DNA from: an uncultured Bacilli bacterium | GTDB taxonomy: Bacteria > Bacillota_I > Bacilli_A > RF39 > UBA660 | Assembly: GCA_947628635.1 (NCBI GenBank) | Contig: CANRAX010000064.1 | Span: forward strand, 1 to 6,676 | Direction of reading: 5' to 3' | Length of the DNA: 6,676 bases | Part shown: piece after piece, positions 1 through 6,196 of the stretch | Numbering within the stretch: the stretch's first letter is position 1 | Layout: each line of letters starts with the position of its first letter | Program-made: the position numbers and the translations under genes | Notes under the pieces: generated by a model | What the model saw: the letters and a program-made list of their open reading frames with translations, nothing else | The model's database searches: none | Told to the model about the DNA's origin: nothing

Positions 1-824
1 TGTAAGATATCGGACATTGTTCTTTGAATAATAATCATATCTGTTAGTTCATATAAATTACTCACAATACTTATTATGACGTAAGGAATAGCATAAATAA
101 ATAGTCTTTTAATAATCTTAGTAGTTTGTTTTGTATCAGCAGTAGTTTTTTGTTTAGATAATAAATTAGATTTATGCAATTTTACTTGTAAATAAACAAG
201 AGAAAAGACAGCTCCAACAAAAGCTCCAAATACTGAAATACCAACAGCGGTTGTTAAACCTAAATCAAATACTTTTAAAGCAAGGTAGCAACCCATTAAT
301 ATTACAATAACACGTACTAATTGTTCTATAACTTGGGATATACTTCCTGGAGTTATAATTTTATGACCTTGTAAAAAGCCTCGTGTTACACTTAAAAATG
401 GAACAATAAGTATAGCAAAAGATACTAATCTAAGTATTAAAGCTATATCTCTAACTGTATTTCCACCTGTTCCTGATACCGCAATTAATTTGGCTATTGG
501 ATTGGCAAGAATAAATAATAGTAAAAACATTAAAATTGATAAAGTAAAAATAACTACTTTAGATACTTTATAAATATGAGATACTTGTTCTTTATTACCT
601 AAAGCCAAATATTCGCTAGTTAATTTACTAACAGCAAAGGGAAAACCGGCACTAGATATTGATAAGAAAAGAGCATAAACATTGTAACCATACCCGTATA
701 AAGCTCCACCTTTTGAGCCTATTAAAGCATTAAAAGGTATAACGTAAATCACACCTATAATTTTTACAATAATAAGCCCTAATGTTGATATAAAAGCTCC
801 ACCTAAAAAAGTATTTTTTTTCAT
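1..824 (-). CDS. murJ: YtgP/MurJ-type lipid II flippase (MOP superfamily), 5' part only
   Basis: Open frame with no stop from ATG at 824 to the left edge; 274 complete N-terminal codons are visible, of roughly 500-550 usual for the family. I translated it by hand. The protein is very hydrophobic with repeated TM segments (about 9-30, 50-66, 90-110, 131-147, 170-185, 190-212, 240-256), as in the MVF/polysaccharide-export branch of the MOP superfamily. Family-like motifs are GFPFAVSKL (60-68), RGFLQGH (148-154) and PGSISQVIEQLVRV (159-172), which resemble what I know of B. subtilis YtgP (renamed MurJ), the flippase moving lipid II across the membrane for peptidoglycan synthesis. The start is supported by AAGGAAG at 838-832, 7 nt before ATG. 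It probably has its own promoter 82 nt upstream. A SpoVB-like or other polysaccharide flippase paralogue is the main alternative, since the C-terminal half is not visible. Confidence 0.85.
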   Translation of the reverse strand, partial: MKKNTFLGGAFISTLGLIIVKIIGVIYVIPFNALIGSKGGALYGYGYNVYALFLSISSAGFPFAVSKLTSEYLALGNKEQVSHIYKVSKVVIFTLSILMFLLLFILANPIAKLIAVSGTGGNTVRDIALILRLVSFAILIVPFLSVTRGFLQGHKIITPGSISQVIEQLVRVIVILMGCYLALKVFDLGLTTAVGISVFGAFVGAVFSLVYLQVKLHKSNLLSKQKTTADTKQTTKIIKRLFIYAIPYVIISIVSNLYELTDMIIIQRTMSDIL

Positions 825-905
825 AAATCAACTTCCTTAAACTTTACAGTTTCTTTATTAATAGTTTGTTTAAAATAATTTTTTTCTATTCGTTTACACA
901 CTTAT

Positions 906-914
906 ATTATAACA
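906..914 (-). promoter_or_regulatory. Extended -10 promoter for the murJ-like gene
   Basis: Read on the minus strand, 914-906 is TGTTATAAT: a perfect TGn plus TATAAT extended -10. No good -35 lies 16-18 bp upstream, which is typical of extended -10 promoters. The predicted transcript start near 899 gives a 5' leader of about 75 nt before ATG at 824. The 825-1016 gap holds nothing else I can support, and I see no convincing terminator for lepB, so read-through from lepB into this gene is possible. Confidence 0.5.
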
Positions 915-1016
915 AAGAAACAATCTCAATGCTATGAGTAAGACATTTTCTTTACTATTATTTTCAAATAAATATATTCAATGAAAGATAAAAGTTTTTG
1001 ATACTAAATTAATTAG

Positions 1017-1526
1017 TTAGTCTTTCCAACCAAATCTTTGAAATGGAAAAATAACACAATTGGCTTTACCTAAGATTTCTTTTTTTTCAAAAGAGCCAAA
1101 ATAACGACTATCTACACTTACTGCTCTATTATCTCCCAAAACAAAATAATTATCTTCAGGAACTTCTGCGGAAAAATCATCAGTTTTTTCTCGAGCATAT
1201 TCTTCTTTTACTCTTTTGCCATTTATATATAATTGATCATTTTTATATTCAACTTTTTCTCCTGGTAAACCAATAACTCTTTTGATTAAATATTCATTAT
1301 TATCATCTATAACTACAATGTCAAATCTTTTTATATCTGTAAATTTGTAAGCTAGTTTATTTAAAATTAAAACATCTCTATTTAAAAGGGTTGTTTTCAT
1401 TGAGTCACCACTTACCATTATAGGTGTTACAACATAGGCCTTAATAAGTAAGATGACTCCTATAATGACTATATATGTTAAAATTTCACGTACGGAAAAC
1501 TTATCTTCTTTTTCTTCTTTGTTCAT
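1017..1526 (-). CDS. lepB: Signal peptidase I (Ser/Lys, prokaryotic type)
   Basis: A 169-aa type I signal peptidase that removes signal peptides from exported proteins on the outer face of the membrane. It has a short charged cytoplasmic N-terminus, one TM segment (about 16-36), then the S26 catalytic domain. All family boxes are intact: SGDSM with the nucleophile Ser42, KRVIGLPGE with the general-base Lys82, and GDNRAVSVDSRYFG at 131-144. Length, single TM and the Ser42/Lys82 spacing match Gram-positive SipS-type enzymes. ATG at 1526 is preceded by GAGGCG (1538-1533) with 6 nt spacing. It lies downstream of rplS, an adjacency common in Bacillota, but a strong terminator (1644-1678) separates them and it seems to have its own promoter. 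It differs from the second peptidase in this window (3557-4702), which carries His in place of Lys. Confidence 0.96.
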   Translation of the reverse strand: MNKEEKEDKFSVREILTYIVIIGVILLIKAYVVTPIMVSGDSMKTTLLNRDVLILNKLAYKFTDIKRFDIVVIDDNNEYLIKRVIGLPGEKVEYKNDQLYINGKRVKEEYAREKTDDFSAEVPEDNYFVLGDNRAVSVDSRYFGSFEKKEILGKANCVIFPFQRFGWKD

Positions 1527-1545
1527 CTAAATCGCCTCATATTAT

Positions 1546-1574
1546 ATTATAAAATATAAATTTCTGATGAGCAA
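1546..1574 (-). promoter_or_regulatory. Candidate promoter for lepB
   Basis: On the minus strand there is TTGCTC (1574-1569), a 17-bp spacer, then a consensus TATAAT (1551-1546). A start near 1539 would leave a very short leader of about 13 nt that begins at or just before the GAGGCG ribosome binding site. A second TATAAT overlaps at 1546-1541. The -35 matches only TTG of the consensus, so the exact start is uncertain. It follows the rplS terminator, as expected for an independent transcript. Confidence 0.42.
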
Positions 1575-1643
1575 TAAGAACTAGATATTTTATTTATAAA
1601 TTATGACAAATTTATAAAATAATTATGAGATTATTTAAATTAT

Positions 1644-1678
1644 AAAACCCCAATTGAGTTATTCTCAACTAGGGTTTT
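1644..1678 (-). terminator. Intrinsic terminator of rplS
   Basis: A 15-bp stem (1664-1678 with 1644-1658) with a 5-nt loop. All positions pair, two of them as G-U on the minus strand. The stem ends in GGGGTTTT followed by an AT-rich tract with TTT runs in the minus direction. It lies 19 nt after the rplS stop codon. The A-run on the other flank means it could also stop plus-strand transcription. Confidence 0.85.
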
Positions 1679-1697
1679 AGTTATCTTTTTATAAAGA

Positions 1698-2042
1698 TTA
1701 TTTTTGGCCTCTTTCTTTAATACGATAGCCACCAACTTTTTCTCTAAGGAAGTTAAGTTTTGCACGTCTAACCTTACCTTTTCTGACAACTGTTATAGCA
1801 GATATCTTAGGTGAATTAATTGGGAAAGTTCTTTCAACACCAATACCACTTGACATTTTACGTACAGTAAAAGTCTCTGATACAGAACCACCACGACGAG
1901 CAACAACTGTTCCTTCAAAAACTTGGATACGTTCTCTTTTTCCTTCGATGATTTTTACATCTACCTTTACAGTATCACCGACACGGAACTCTGGAACATT
2001 TGGATTAATTTGCTTTTCATTAATTTTGTCTATAATATTCAT
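1698..2042 (-). CDS. rplS: 50S ribosomal protein bL19
   Basis: A 114-aa bL19, a large-subunit protein at the 30S-50S interface; the length matches the usual 114-115. Characteristic stretches are PEFRVGDTVKV near the N-terminus, the KRERIQVFEGTVVARRGG core, GIGVERTFPINSPKI, and the basic tail RAKLNFLREKVGGYRIKER. I place the start at ATG 2042, which begins MNIIDKIN. An in-frame TTG at 2057 would add five residues (M-R-R-K-R), but those codons are themselves the Shine-Dalgarno sequence AGGAGG (2054-2049), 6 nt before ATG 2042, so the longer form is an artefact. It has its own promoter, a structured leader and a strong terminator, so it is expressed as a single-gene unit, separate from the trmD neighbourhood common in other Bacillota. 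Confidence 0.97.
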   Translation of the reverse strand: MNIIDKINEKQINPNVPEFRVGDTVKVDVKIIEGKRERIQVFEGTVVARRGGSVSETFTVRKMSSGIGVERTFPINSPKISAITVVRKGKVRRAKLNFLREKVGGYRIKERGQK

Positions 2043-2048
2043 ACGTTT

Positions 2049-2111
2049 CCTCCTCAAAAATTTTTTTAGTTAATCATAATCATAAAGACAAGCGGATTAA
2101 CCCACTAGACA
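2049..2111 (-). promoter_or_regulatory. Structured rplS 5' leader, candidate L19 autoregulatory element
   Basis: Between the predicted transcript start (about 2111) and the ribosome binding site, the minus-strand RNA can fold a 6-bp hairpin AGUGGG-UUAA-UCCGCU (2106-2091; two G-U pairs). The segment GUUAAUC (2101-2095), covering that hairpin's loop and the closing pair on each side, is exactly complementary to GAUUAAC at 2075-2069. A pseudoknot or a mutually exclusive alternative stem is therefore possible just upstream of the AGGAGG. Leaders through which L19 represses its own mRNA are known in Bacillota (the Rfam L19 leader class). I cannot check the match to that covariance model, so membership is inference. 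Confidence 0.42.
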
Positions 2112-2117
2112 AACTAG

Positions 2118-2146
2118 ATTATAACATATTAGTCATAAAAAAGCAA
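2118..2146 (-). promoter_or_regulatory. rplS promoter (extended -10)
   Basis: On the minus strand there is TTGCTT (2146-2141), a 17-bp spacer ending in TGT, then TATAAT (2123-2118), giving a perfect extended -10 TGTTATAAT. The predicted start near 2111 leaves a 69-nt leader. The -35 hexamer sits inside the U-tract region of the upstream gene's terminator, so the two signals are packed back to back. Confidence 0.68.
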
Positions 2147-2180
2147 ATAAAAAAGATGCTTTTTAGAAATCAGCATCTTT
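2145..2180 (-). terminator. Intrinsic terminator of the SipW-like operon
   Basis: A 9-bp perfect stem AAAGATGCT / AGCATCTTT (2180-2172 with 2160-2152), an 11-nt loop, and then TTTTTTATTTG in the minus direction. The 5' arm encodes the last codons of the 2163-3551 gene and the TAA stop lies in the loop. A translating ribosome reaching the stop would cover part of the hairpin. Confidence 0.82.
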
Positions 2181-3551
2181 CATAACATATTTATATACCT
2201 TATCTACATCTTCTACATAGAATTCACTTTTTACTTCATTTACTTTTACATAAACTATTGGTTTTTCTAAAGTATCTCTTGCGTCAAGTAACTCATTGAA
2301 ACTTAATACTTTAATTAAACGTTTATTTTCATTTATTTCATAACCGTTTCTTGCTAAAACAATGACACGATCATATTCTCTTAAGATTTGCTCTAATTTA
2401 CGTTTATATTTGCTCTTTGAACCTGAAACTTTTAAAATCATTCTAATTAGTTTAACAAGTATGATAAGACCAATTATAGCACATATAGCACCAAGGATAG
2501 CTCCTATATAATTACGAGGTGCCCAACCTTTTTCATCAATAACAAGATTTTTATTATTATTCAAAGTTTGTGACTTAGAAATACCATAAGTTTGAGCTCC
2601 TAGAGGAATAGTTACTGATGATATTCTTCTTGGACCAGTAGTTTCATTTAAATATAAGATGACATCTAAGTAAGCGTCAGAATTTAATGAATATCTACTC
2701 TTATAACTTGTAACATATTGGTTATAATACTTAAAGTCAACATCTACATTACTTGAAAATTGGATCATATCATTTTGATTACTTACATTTGTATTTGGTA
2801 CTAAAACATCTTCTGATGTATATAATACTCTTTCACTATTATCACGATCAACTATTTTTAATGATCCTACTACATAATAATCTAATTTGTAATCAATTGG
2901 ACTTGATAATTTTACATTATAATTAAATGTAACAGGAATATTCTTCGTAATTAATGAAAGATATTGCATATCTTGTCCTAAACAACTTTCAGTATAATCA
3001 CTGTTTTCTTCTAGACAAACTTTATAATCTGTACTACTGCTTTCATTGTAACTTACAATTTTACTTTCATTATAAGTGATAGCGTCAACAATTAAACCAC
3101 AAGCTGCTCCTAAAAGAAGAATTGAGAATAATATCATAATAGCAACACGGATTTCATAACCGATATATAATCCACCAGAAGTTTTTGGAGTATCAGAAGG
3201 AACATCTAGATTTTCTTCTTCAGTCTTTTTTTCAGAATAATCATCTAGCATATCTGTAATTTCTTCGGCTTTTGATTTAGCTTTATTTTCAGATTTATCA
3301 GCTTTCTTCTCATCGCTAGTATCATTATCCTTATCTTCTTTAGAATTATCTTTCTTTAAATCACTATTTTTCTCATCATGATTGTCTTCTTTTTCTTCAT
3401 CATTTTTGGCTTCTTTTGTTTCTTCTTTTTCCTTATCTACATTATCTGTAAATTTTTCTTTCTTAGTATGTTCTTCTTTCTTTTCTTCTTTAATAGTTTC
3501 TTCTTCATCACTTAAAAAGTTAAATTTTTCATCTTTTTCTTCATTTTTCAT
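2163..3551 (-). CDS. Two-TM membrane protein with charged N-terminal tail, DUF5305-like (function unknown)
   Basis: A 462-aa protein of unknown function. Residues 1-125 are an extremely Lys/Glu/Asp-rich, probably disordered and coiled-coil-prone tail. TM1 is about 134-158. A 185-residue, probably extracellular, domain (159-345) rich in Tyr, Ser and Asn follows, with two Cys (179, 190) that could form a disulphide. TM2 is about 347-374, then a basic stretch and a compact cytoplasmic C-terminal domain (380-462) that includes LSFNELLDARDTLEKPIVYVK. This TM-extracellular-TM-small domain layout, and its place directly after a SipW-type peptidase, recall DUF5305 proteins found beside signal peptidases in archaea and Bacillota; that assignment is from memory and tentative. 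It starts 5 nt after the peptidase stop, with its ribosome binding site (AGGTGGTGA, 3569-3561) overlapping the end of that gene, so translation is likely coupled. A role in anchoring or chaperoning the peptidase or its substrates is inference. Confidence 0.85.
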   Translation of the reverse strand: MKNEEKDEKFNFLSDEEETIKEEKKEEHTKKEKFTDNVDKEKEETKEAKNDEEKEDNHDEKNSDLKKDNSKEDKDNDTSDEKKADKSENKAKSKAEEITDMLDDYSEKKTEEENLDVPSDTPKTSGGLYIGYEIRVAIMILFSILLLGAACGLIVDAITYNESKIVSYNESSSTDYKVCLEENSDYTESCLGQDMQYLSLITKNIPVTFNYNVKLSSPIDYKLDYYVVGSLKIVDRDNSERVLYTSEDVLVPNTNVSNQNDMIQFSSNVDVDFKYYNQYVTSYKSRYSLNSDAYLDVILYLNETTGPRRISSVTIPLGAQTYGISKSQTLNNNKNLVIDEKGWAPRNYIGAILGAICAIIGLIILVKLIRMILKVSGSKSKYKRKLEQILREYDRVIVLARNGYEINENKRLIKVLSFNELLDARDTLEKPIVYVKVNEVKSEFYVEDVDKVYKYVMKDADF

Positions 3552-3556
3552 ACTAG

Positions 3557-4702
3557 TTAATCACCACCTAAAATCCATTCATTTAGTTTTACTGTTGGCC
3601 ATCCTATAAATCGAAGTCTAAATTTATATTTTCCAACAAGGTCTTTTACTTCAACCAACCAGTTGTCTTCACTTGCGTTGTAATCCCCCTTAGTCTGATA
3701 ATATCTTACACCATGTATGTTTTCTATGTCAACTACACGGTGAACTAAAACGACACCATCTTTTCTAAAGGCCACGATATCTCCTTCAGAAACTTTTTTA
3801 TCTTTTTTATCTAAAACAACGACATCTCCTTTGTCTATTGTTCCAGTCATACTTCCAGACCCTATTGTAAGAGCCAAATATCTTCCTACACCACTTACCA
3901 AAACAACTAGTGTAGCAAGTATAGAAATAATTACTATAGTAATAATTGTACCAATTCTTCGCTTTTTTAAATCTTTTCGACTATCTTTTATCTTTTCTTT
4001 CTTGGTGAAGTATACTCTAATTATATGATAACTTAATAATAACGGAATAATTGTTAAAATTGTATTACTTAAATAATCACCTAAATTTGGAATTATCGGA
4101 ATTATATAAGTAGGTAATTCCATTAAAAATCTATATGTAATATTATTTCCAACAGAAGATACATATCCTAAGTAAGTTAAAAAGGCATTCTTACTTAGTA
4201 TAGGTAAAACAACTGTAAACATTATATCTAAAAAATCTAAACGGGAATTAATTTGTCCCAAAGAGAATTTTGTAACTAGCTCTATAGCTGAGAAAACAAA
4301 AACTGTTATGAGTAATCCTACTTTGAAATATTTACATTTCTTGGCAAGACTAACTCTAATTACTTCCATTATGACTATAAATATAGCTTGTGTAATAACA
4401 TTGGTTAAAATACCATTTACAGTCATGGAATAACCATTTTTTAAAAAACCTGCAAAGTATCCTATTATATAGGTAATTAGATAATATAAAATTATCCATA
4501 TTATTATTGTTAATAGAATATCTTTTGAAGCTCTTTCGTCCCTTTGATGAAATCCAAATAGCCATATACATAAACCTAAAGGAATAAGTAAGATAGCTAA
4601 ATATACTAGCATATTGAAACTTTTAATTATAAAAAATGCAAAGATTGCTATTATAGCTAGTAAAGATTCAATCAAAAGAACTCTTTGAGATTCTTTTTTC
4701 AT
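3557..4702 (-). CDS. SipW-like ER-type signal peptidase with polytopic N-terminal membrane region
   Basis: A 381-aa peptidase. Residues 250-381 form an S26 domain of the ER/SipW type: a TM at about 251-272, IGSGSM with the nucleophile Ser284, EGDIVAFRKDG (306-316), VHRVV with His321 where prokaryotic-type enzymes have Lys, and TKGD (337-340) followed by NASEDNWLV, which supplies the acidic third residue (Asp340 or Asp346). In B. subtilis, SipW of this type processes TasA and TapA. Ahead of the domain lie about 235 residues with some seven predicted TM segments (about 8-27, 31-50, 61-85, 99-118, 128-146, 157-180, 210-231) that match no family I recognise; SipW itself is only about 190 aa. ATG at 4702 has a good AGGGGAG (4714-4708), 5 nt away. 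It follows the TasA-like gene by 46 nt with no terminator and precedes the two-TM protein by 5 nt, so all three are likely co-transcribed. The plausible job is processing of the three TasA-like proteins. Confidence 0.9.
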   Translation of the reverse strand: MKKESQRVLLIESLLAIIAIFAFFIIKSFNMLVYLAILLIPLGLCIWLFGFHQRDERASKDILLTIIIWIILYYLITYIIGYFAGFLKNGYSMTVNGILTNVITQAIFIVIMEVIRVSLAKKCKYFKVGLLITVFVFSAIELVTKFSLGQINSRLDFLDIMFTVVLPILSKNAFLTYLGYVSSVGNNITYRFLMELPTYIIPIIPNLGDYLSNTILTIIPLLLSYHIIRVYFTKKEKIKDSRKDLKKRRIGTIITIVIISILATLVVLVSGVGRYLALTIGSGSMTGTIDKGDVVVLDKKDKKVSEGDIVAFRKDGVVLVHRVVDIENIHGVRYYQTKGDYNASEDNWLVEVKDLVGKYKFRLRFIGWPTVKLNEWILGGD

Positions 4703-4748
4703 AAAATCTCCCCTTTTTATACTTTTGTTGTTTTTTTATATAATTTAC

Positions 4749-5342
4749 TTAATCTGCTGTTGTTGTTTGCTCATATACTATTGTAAAATTCAAACCACTA
4801 AATCTTACATCATCAGCTGATAAATTAGTATTGGTACTTTTAAATGATAACTTCAAGTTCATTGTGTGTGTTGTAGCTTTAGGTAGCACATCGTTAACTG
4901 CAACCGTTCCTGTTTTTGTTCCACTATAAGTTAGTTGCCATTGCAAATTATTTTTTATAGCGTCAGTACAGGCAATATCGTTTGTAGTTCCTTTGCAAGT
5001 AACAGTTGGATATGTAATACTTTTTATTTTTGCTCCTATGCCACCGCCATTAACTACATCAAATGTATAAGTAACTGTATCTGCTCCTTGCTTTAAAGTT
5101 GCATTAATATTGGTTATTGAAGTCGCATTTAAAGTAGGTGTGGGAGCCACAGCAGAACCAGTTGCACTAGGGGTTTTAAGATTGGCAAAATGAATATCCC
5201 ATCCAGCATTATTTACTTTTCCACTACCAGTGATTGTTAGATTTTTACTTAGTGCTGCATAGCCAACAGTCAAACAAAATAGTAGTACTGATAAGCAAAT
5301 TACTGCTATTGTTTTTGCAGTTTTATTGTATCTCACTAACAT
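4749..5342 (-). CDS. TasA/camelysin-like secreted protein, SipW-dependent type
   Basis: A 197-aa exported protein. It has a basic N-terminus, a hydrophobic segment (about 11-28) ending VGYA with predicted cleavage after Ala29, and then ALSKNLTITGSGKV, an N-terminal pattern shared with the 5516-6169 protein (LSxNLxhxGSxxV). A Trp-containing W-D-I-H-F strand follows, then a Thr/Ser/Asn-rich beta-type domain. Cys116 and Cys125 sit where the two sister proteins also have a Cys pair. The end, LNFTIVYEQ, resembles the terminal strand of the sisters. This architecture fits SipW-dependent TasA/CotN-like proteins, which polymerise at the cell surface. The start is ambiguous: GTG 5345, ATG 5342 and GTG 5336 all follow TTAGGTAGGAG. 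I chose ATG 5342; GTG 5336 would place AGGAG at the ideal 8 nt. It has its own promoter and is followed without a terminator by the SipW-like gene, so it is probably the first gene of that operon. Confidence 0.87.
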   Translation of the reverse strand: MLVRYNKTAKTIAVICLSVLLFCLTVGYAALSKNLTITGSGKVNNAGWDIHFANLKTPSATGSAVAPTPTLNATSITNINATLKQGADTVTYTFDVVNGGGIGAKIKSITYPTVTCKGTTNDIACTDAIKNNLQWQLTYSGTKTGTVAVNDVLPKATTHTMNLKLSFKSTNTNLSADDVRFSGLNFTIVYEQTTTAD

Positions 5343-5364
5343 CACTCCTACCTAATATATTAAT

Positions 5365-5393
5365 AGTATATCACAAATATTTTTCATTGAAAA
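5365..5393 (-). promoter_or_regulatory. Promoter of the TasA-like/SipW-like operon
   Basis: On the minus strand there is TTTTCA (5393-5388; 4 of 6 to the -35 consensus), a 17-bp spacer, then TATACT (5370-5365) preceded by TGA, giving the extended -10 TGATATACT. The start near 5358 leaves a leader of about 16 nt that carries the AGGTAGGAG ribosome binding site. Confidence 0.6.
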
Positions 5394-5398
5394 TATTT
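5375..5398. repeat. Imperfect inverted repeat over the -35/spacer, possible operator
   Basis: The arms AAATATTTTTCA (5375-5386) and TGAAAATATTT (5388-5398) are reverse complements apart from one extra T, with a single central base. The repeat covers the -35 hexamer and much of the spacer of the promoter at 5365-5393, where a dimeric regulator could block or recruit RNA polymerase. The sequence is nearly all A/T, so a chance palindrome is quite possible. Confidence 0.35.
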
Positions 5399-5466
5399 TT
5401 TTTATATATACTATTTTTTTACAACAAATTTACATTATATTTTTTTAATTAAGGACGATTTTACAG

Positions 5467-5488
5467 AAAAAAGGACTGTTAAGTCCTT
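5467..5488 (-). terminator. Intrinsic terminator of the 5516-6169 gene
   Basis: On the minus strand AAGGACT-TAAC-AGTCCTT folds as a 7-bp stem (5488-5482 with 5477-5471) with a 4-nt loop, then runs into TTTTTT. It lies 27 nt past the stop at 5516 and separates that gene from the operon starting at 5342. Confidence 0.82.
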
Positions 5489-5515
5489 CAATTTATTTTA
5501 CCTATTAAATACTAA

Positions 5516-6169
5516 TTAGTTACTCATATCTTGATCATATGTAAAAGTAATTTCTGGTAAAGTAACTGTAACAGGTGCAGTAGGTATTTTTGTTGCAGTA
5601 TTATCATATTTAACTGTTATTACTGCATTTTTAGTCTCACCTTGGCCTAGTTCTGGAGCAGTAACATCACCTATTCCACTTGTTATTGTTGTACCACCAT
5701 ATGAAACAGTATATGATACACCCGGAGCACTATTTCCAGCATCTTGACAAATAATATTTTCATCAGCAGTCTTTGTTTCAGCTTCACTCTGTCCTTTACA
5801 GCTTATAGGAGTATTATAGTTTTGAATATCTGATAAAACAGCGTCGATTTCTCCTTCATTTTTGATTGGAACTGTTACTTCAACATGATCACCTGGTAAA
5901 GCCAAAGTTGCCGTTATATCAACTGTTGTTTTGCCAATAGTATCAGAAACATTAGTTTGAACATCAACCTTGTCGCTACCACCTTTTGATGTTGATACTC
6001 CACTATCTGAAGGGACACCAATTTTCCAATTAGCTACTTGTACATCGGCAGATCCTTTTACTTCTAAGTTTTGTGATAATGTAGCATATGCTACTGCTAA
6101 ACATAATACAGCTACACATAATGCTATTGCAGTAATAATCTTAAATGATCTATTTTCTTTTTGTTGCAT
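5516..6169 (-). CDS. TasA-like secreted protein, SipW-dependent type
   Basis: A 217-aa exported protein. It has a basic N-terminus (KENRSFK), a hydrophobic segment 9-27 and an AYA site with predicted cleavage after Ala29, followed by TLSQNLEVKGSADV and NWKIG. The mature part is acidic, Thr/Val-rich and predicted to be beta-sandwich: LPGDHVEVTVPIKNEG (91-106) is typical of the strand and turn in TasA/camelysin-like domains. Cys124 and Cys141 could form a disulphide. The C-terminus TATKIPTAPVTVTLPEITF ends in a Tyr-Asp-Gln strand. It is a clear paralogue of the neighbouring 6272-6676 protein (same LPGD/KPGD, Cys pair, TATKIP and LPEI motifs) and a more distant one of 4749-5342. ATG at 6169 has a textbook AAGGAGG (6184-6178) with 8 nt spacing. 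It is a single-gene unit with its own promoter and terminator. The likely role is a surface fibre or matrix subunit processed by the SipW-like peptidase; the polymer itself is inference. Confidence 0.88.
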   Translation of the reverse strand: MQQKENRSFKIITAIALCVAVLCLAVAYATLSQNLEVKGSADVQVANWKIGVPSDSGVSTSKGGSDKVDVQTNVSDTIGKTTVDITATLALPGDHVEVTVPIKNEGEIDAVLSDIQNYNTPISCKGQSEAETKTADENIICQDAGNSAPGVSYTVSYGGTTITSGIGDVTAPELGQGETKNAVITVKYDNTATKIPTAPVTVTLPEITFTYDQDMSN

Positions 6170-6196
6170 TCTTTTTTCCTCCTTTATTATATTTCA

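Noticed and set aside
924..938. Possible lepB terminator hairpin (CTCA...TGAG)
   Set aside because: Only four base pairs with a mismatch next to them and no clean U-tract; too weak to call.
3180..3545. TTCTT/CTTTTT-rich stretch as a DNA repeat
   Set aside because: It is coding sequence for the Lys/Glu/Asp tail; no regular repeat unit is maintained at nucleotide or protein level.
3382..3609. Plus-strand open frame rich in Ser/Phe
   Set aside because: It is antisense to the Lys/Glu-rich tail of the 2163-3551 gene: Lys and Glu codons read backwards give Phe, Leu and Ser. No ribosome binding site or family resemblance.
3831..4028. Plus-strand open frame of 65 codons
   Set aside because: Lies antisense within the SipW-like peptidase gene; low-complexity Ile/Val composition mirrors the membrane-segment codons.
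4356..4571. Minus-strand open frame of 71 codons
   Set aside because: Out-of-frame shadow inside the N-terminal membrane region of the peptidase gene; no ribosome binding site.
4703..4748. Promoter for the SipW-like gene
   Set aside because: A/T-rich TATA-like strings are present but there is no paired -35/-10, no terminator precedes it, and the gap is only 46 nt; co-transcription is simpler.
5234..5452. Plus-strand open frame of 72 codons
   Set aside because: Antisense to the TasA-like signal peptide and its promoter; Leu/Phe-rich by A/T composition only.
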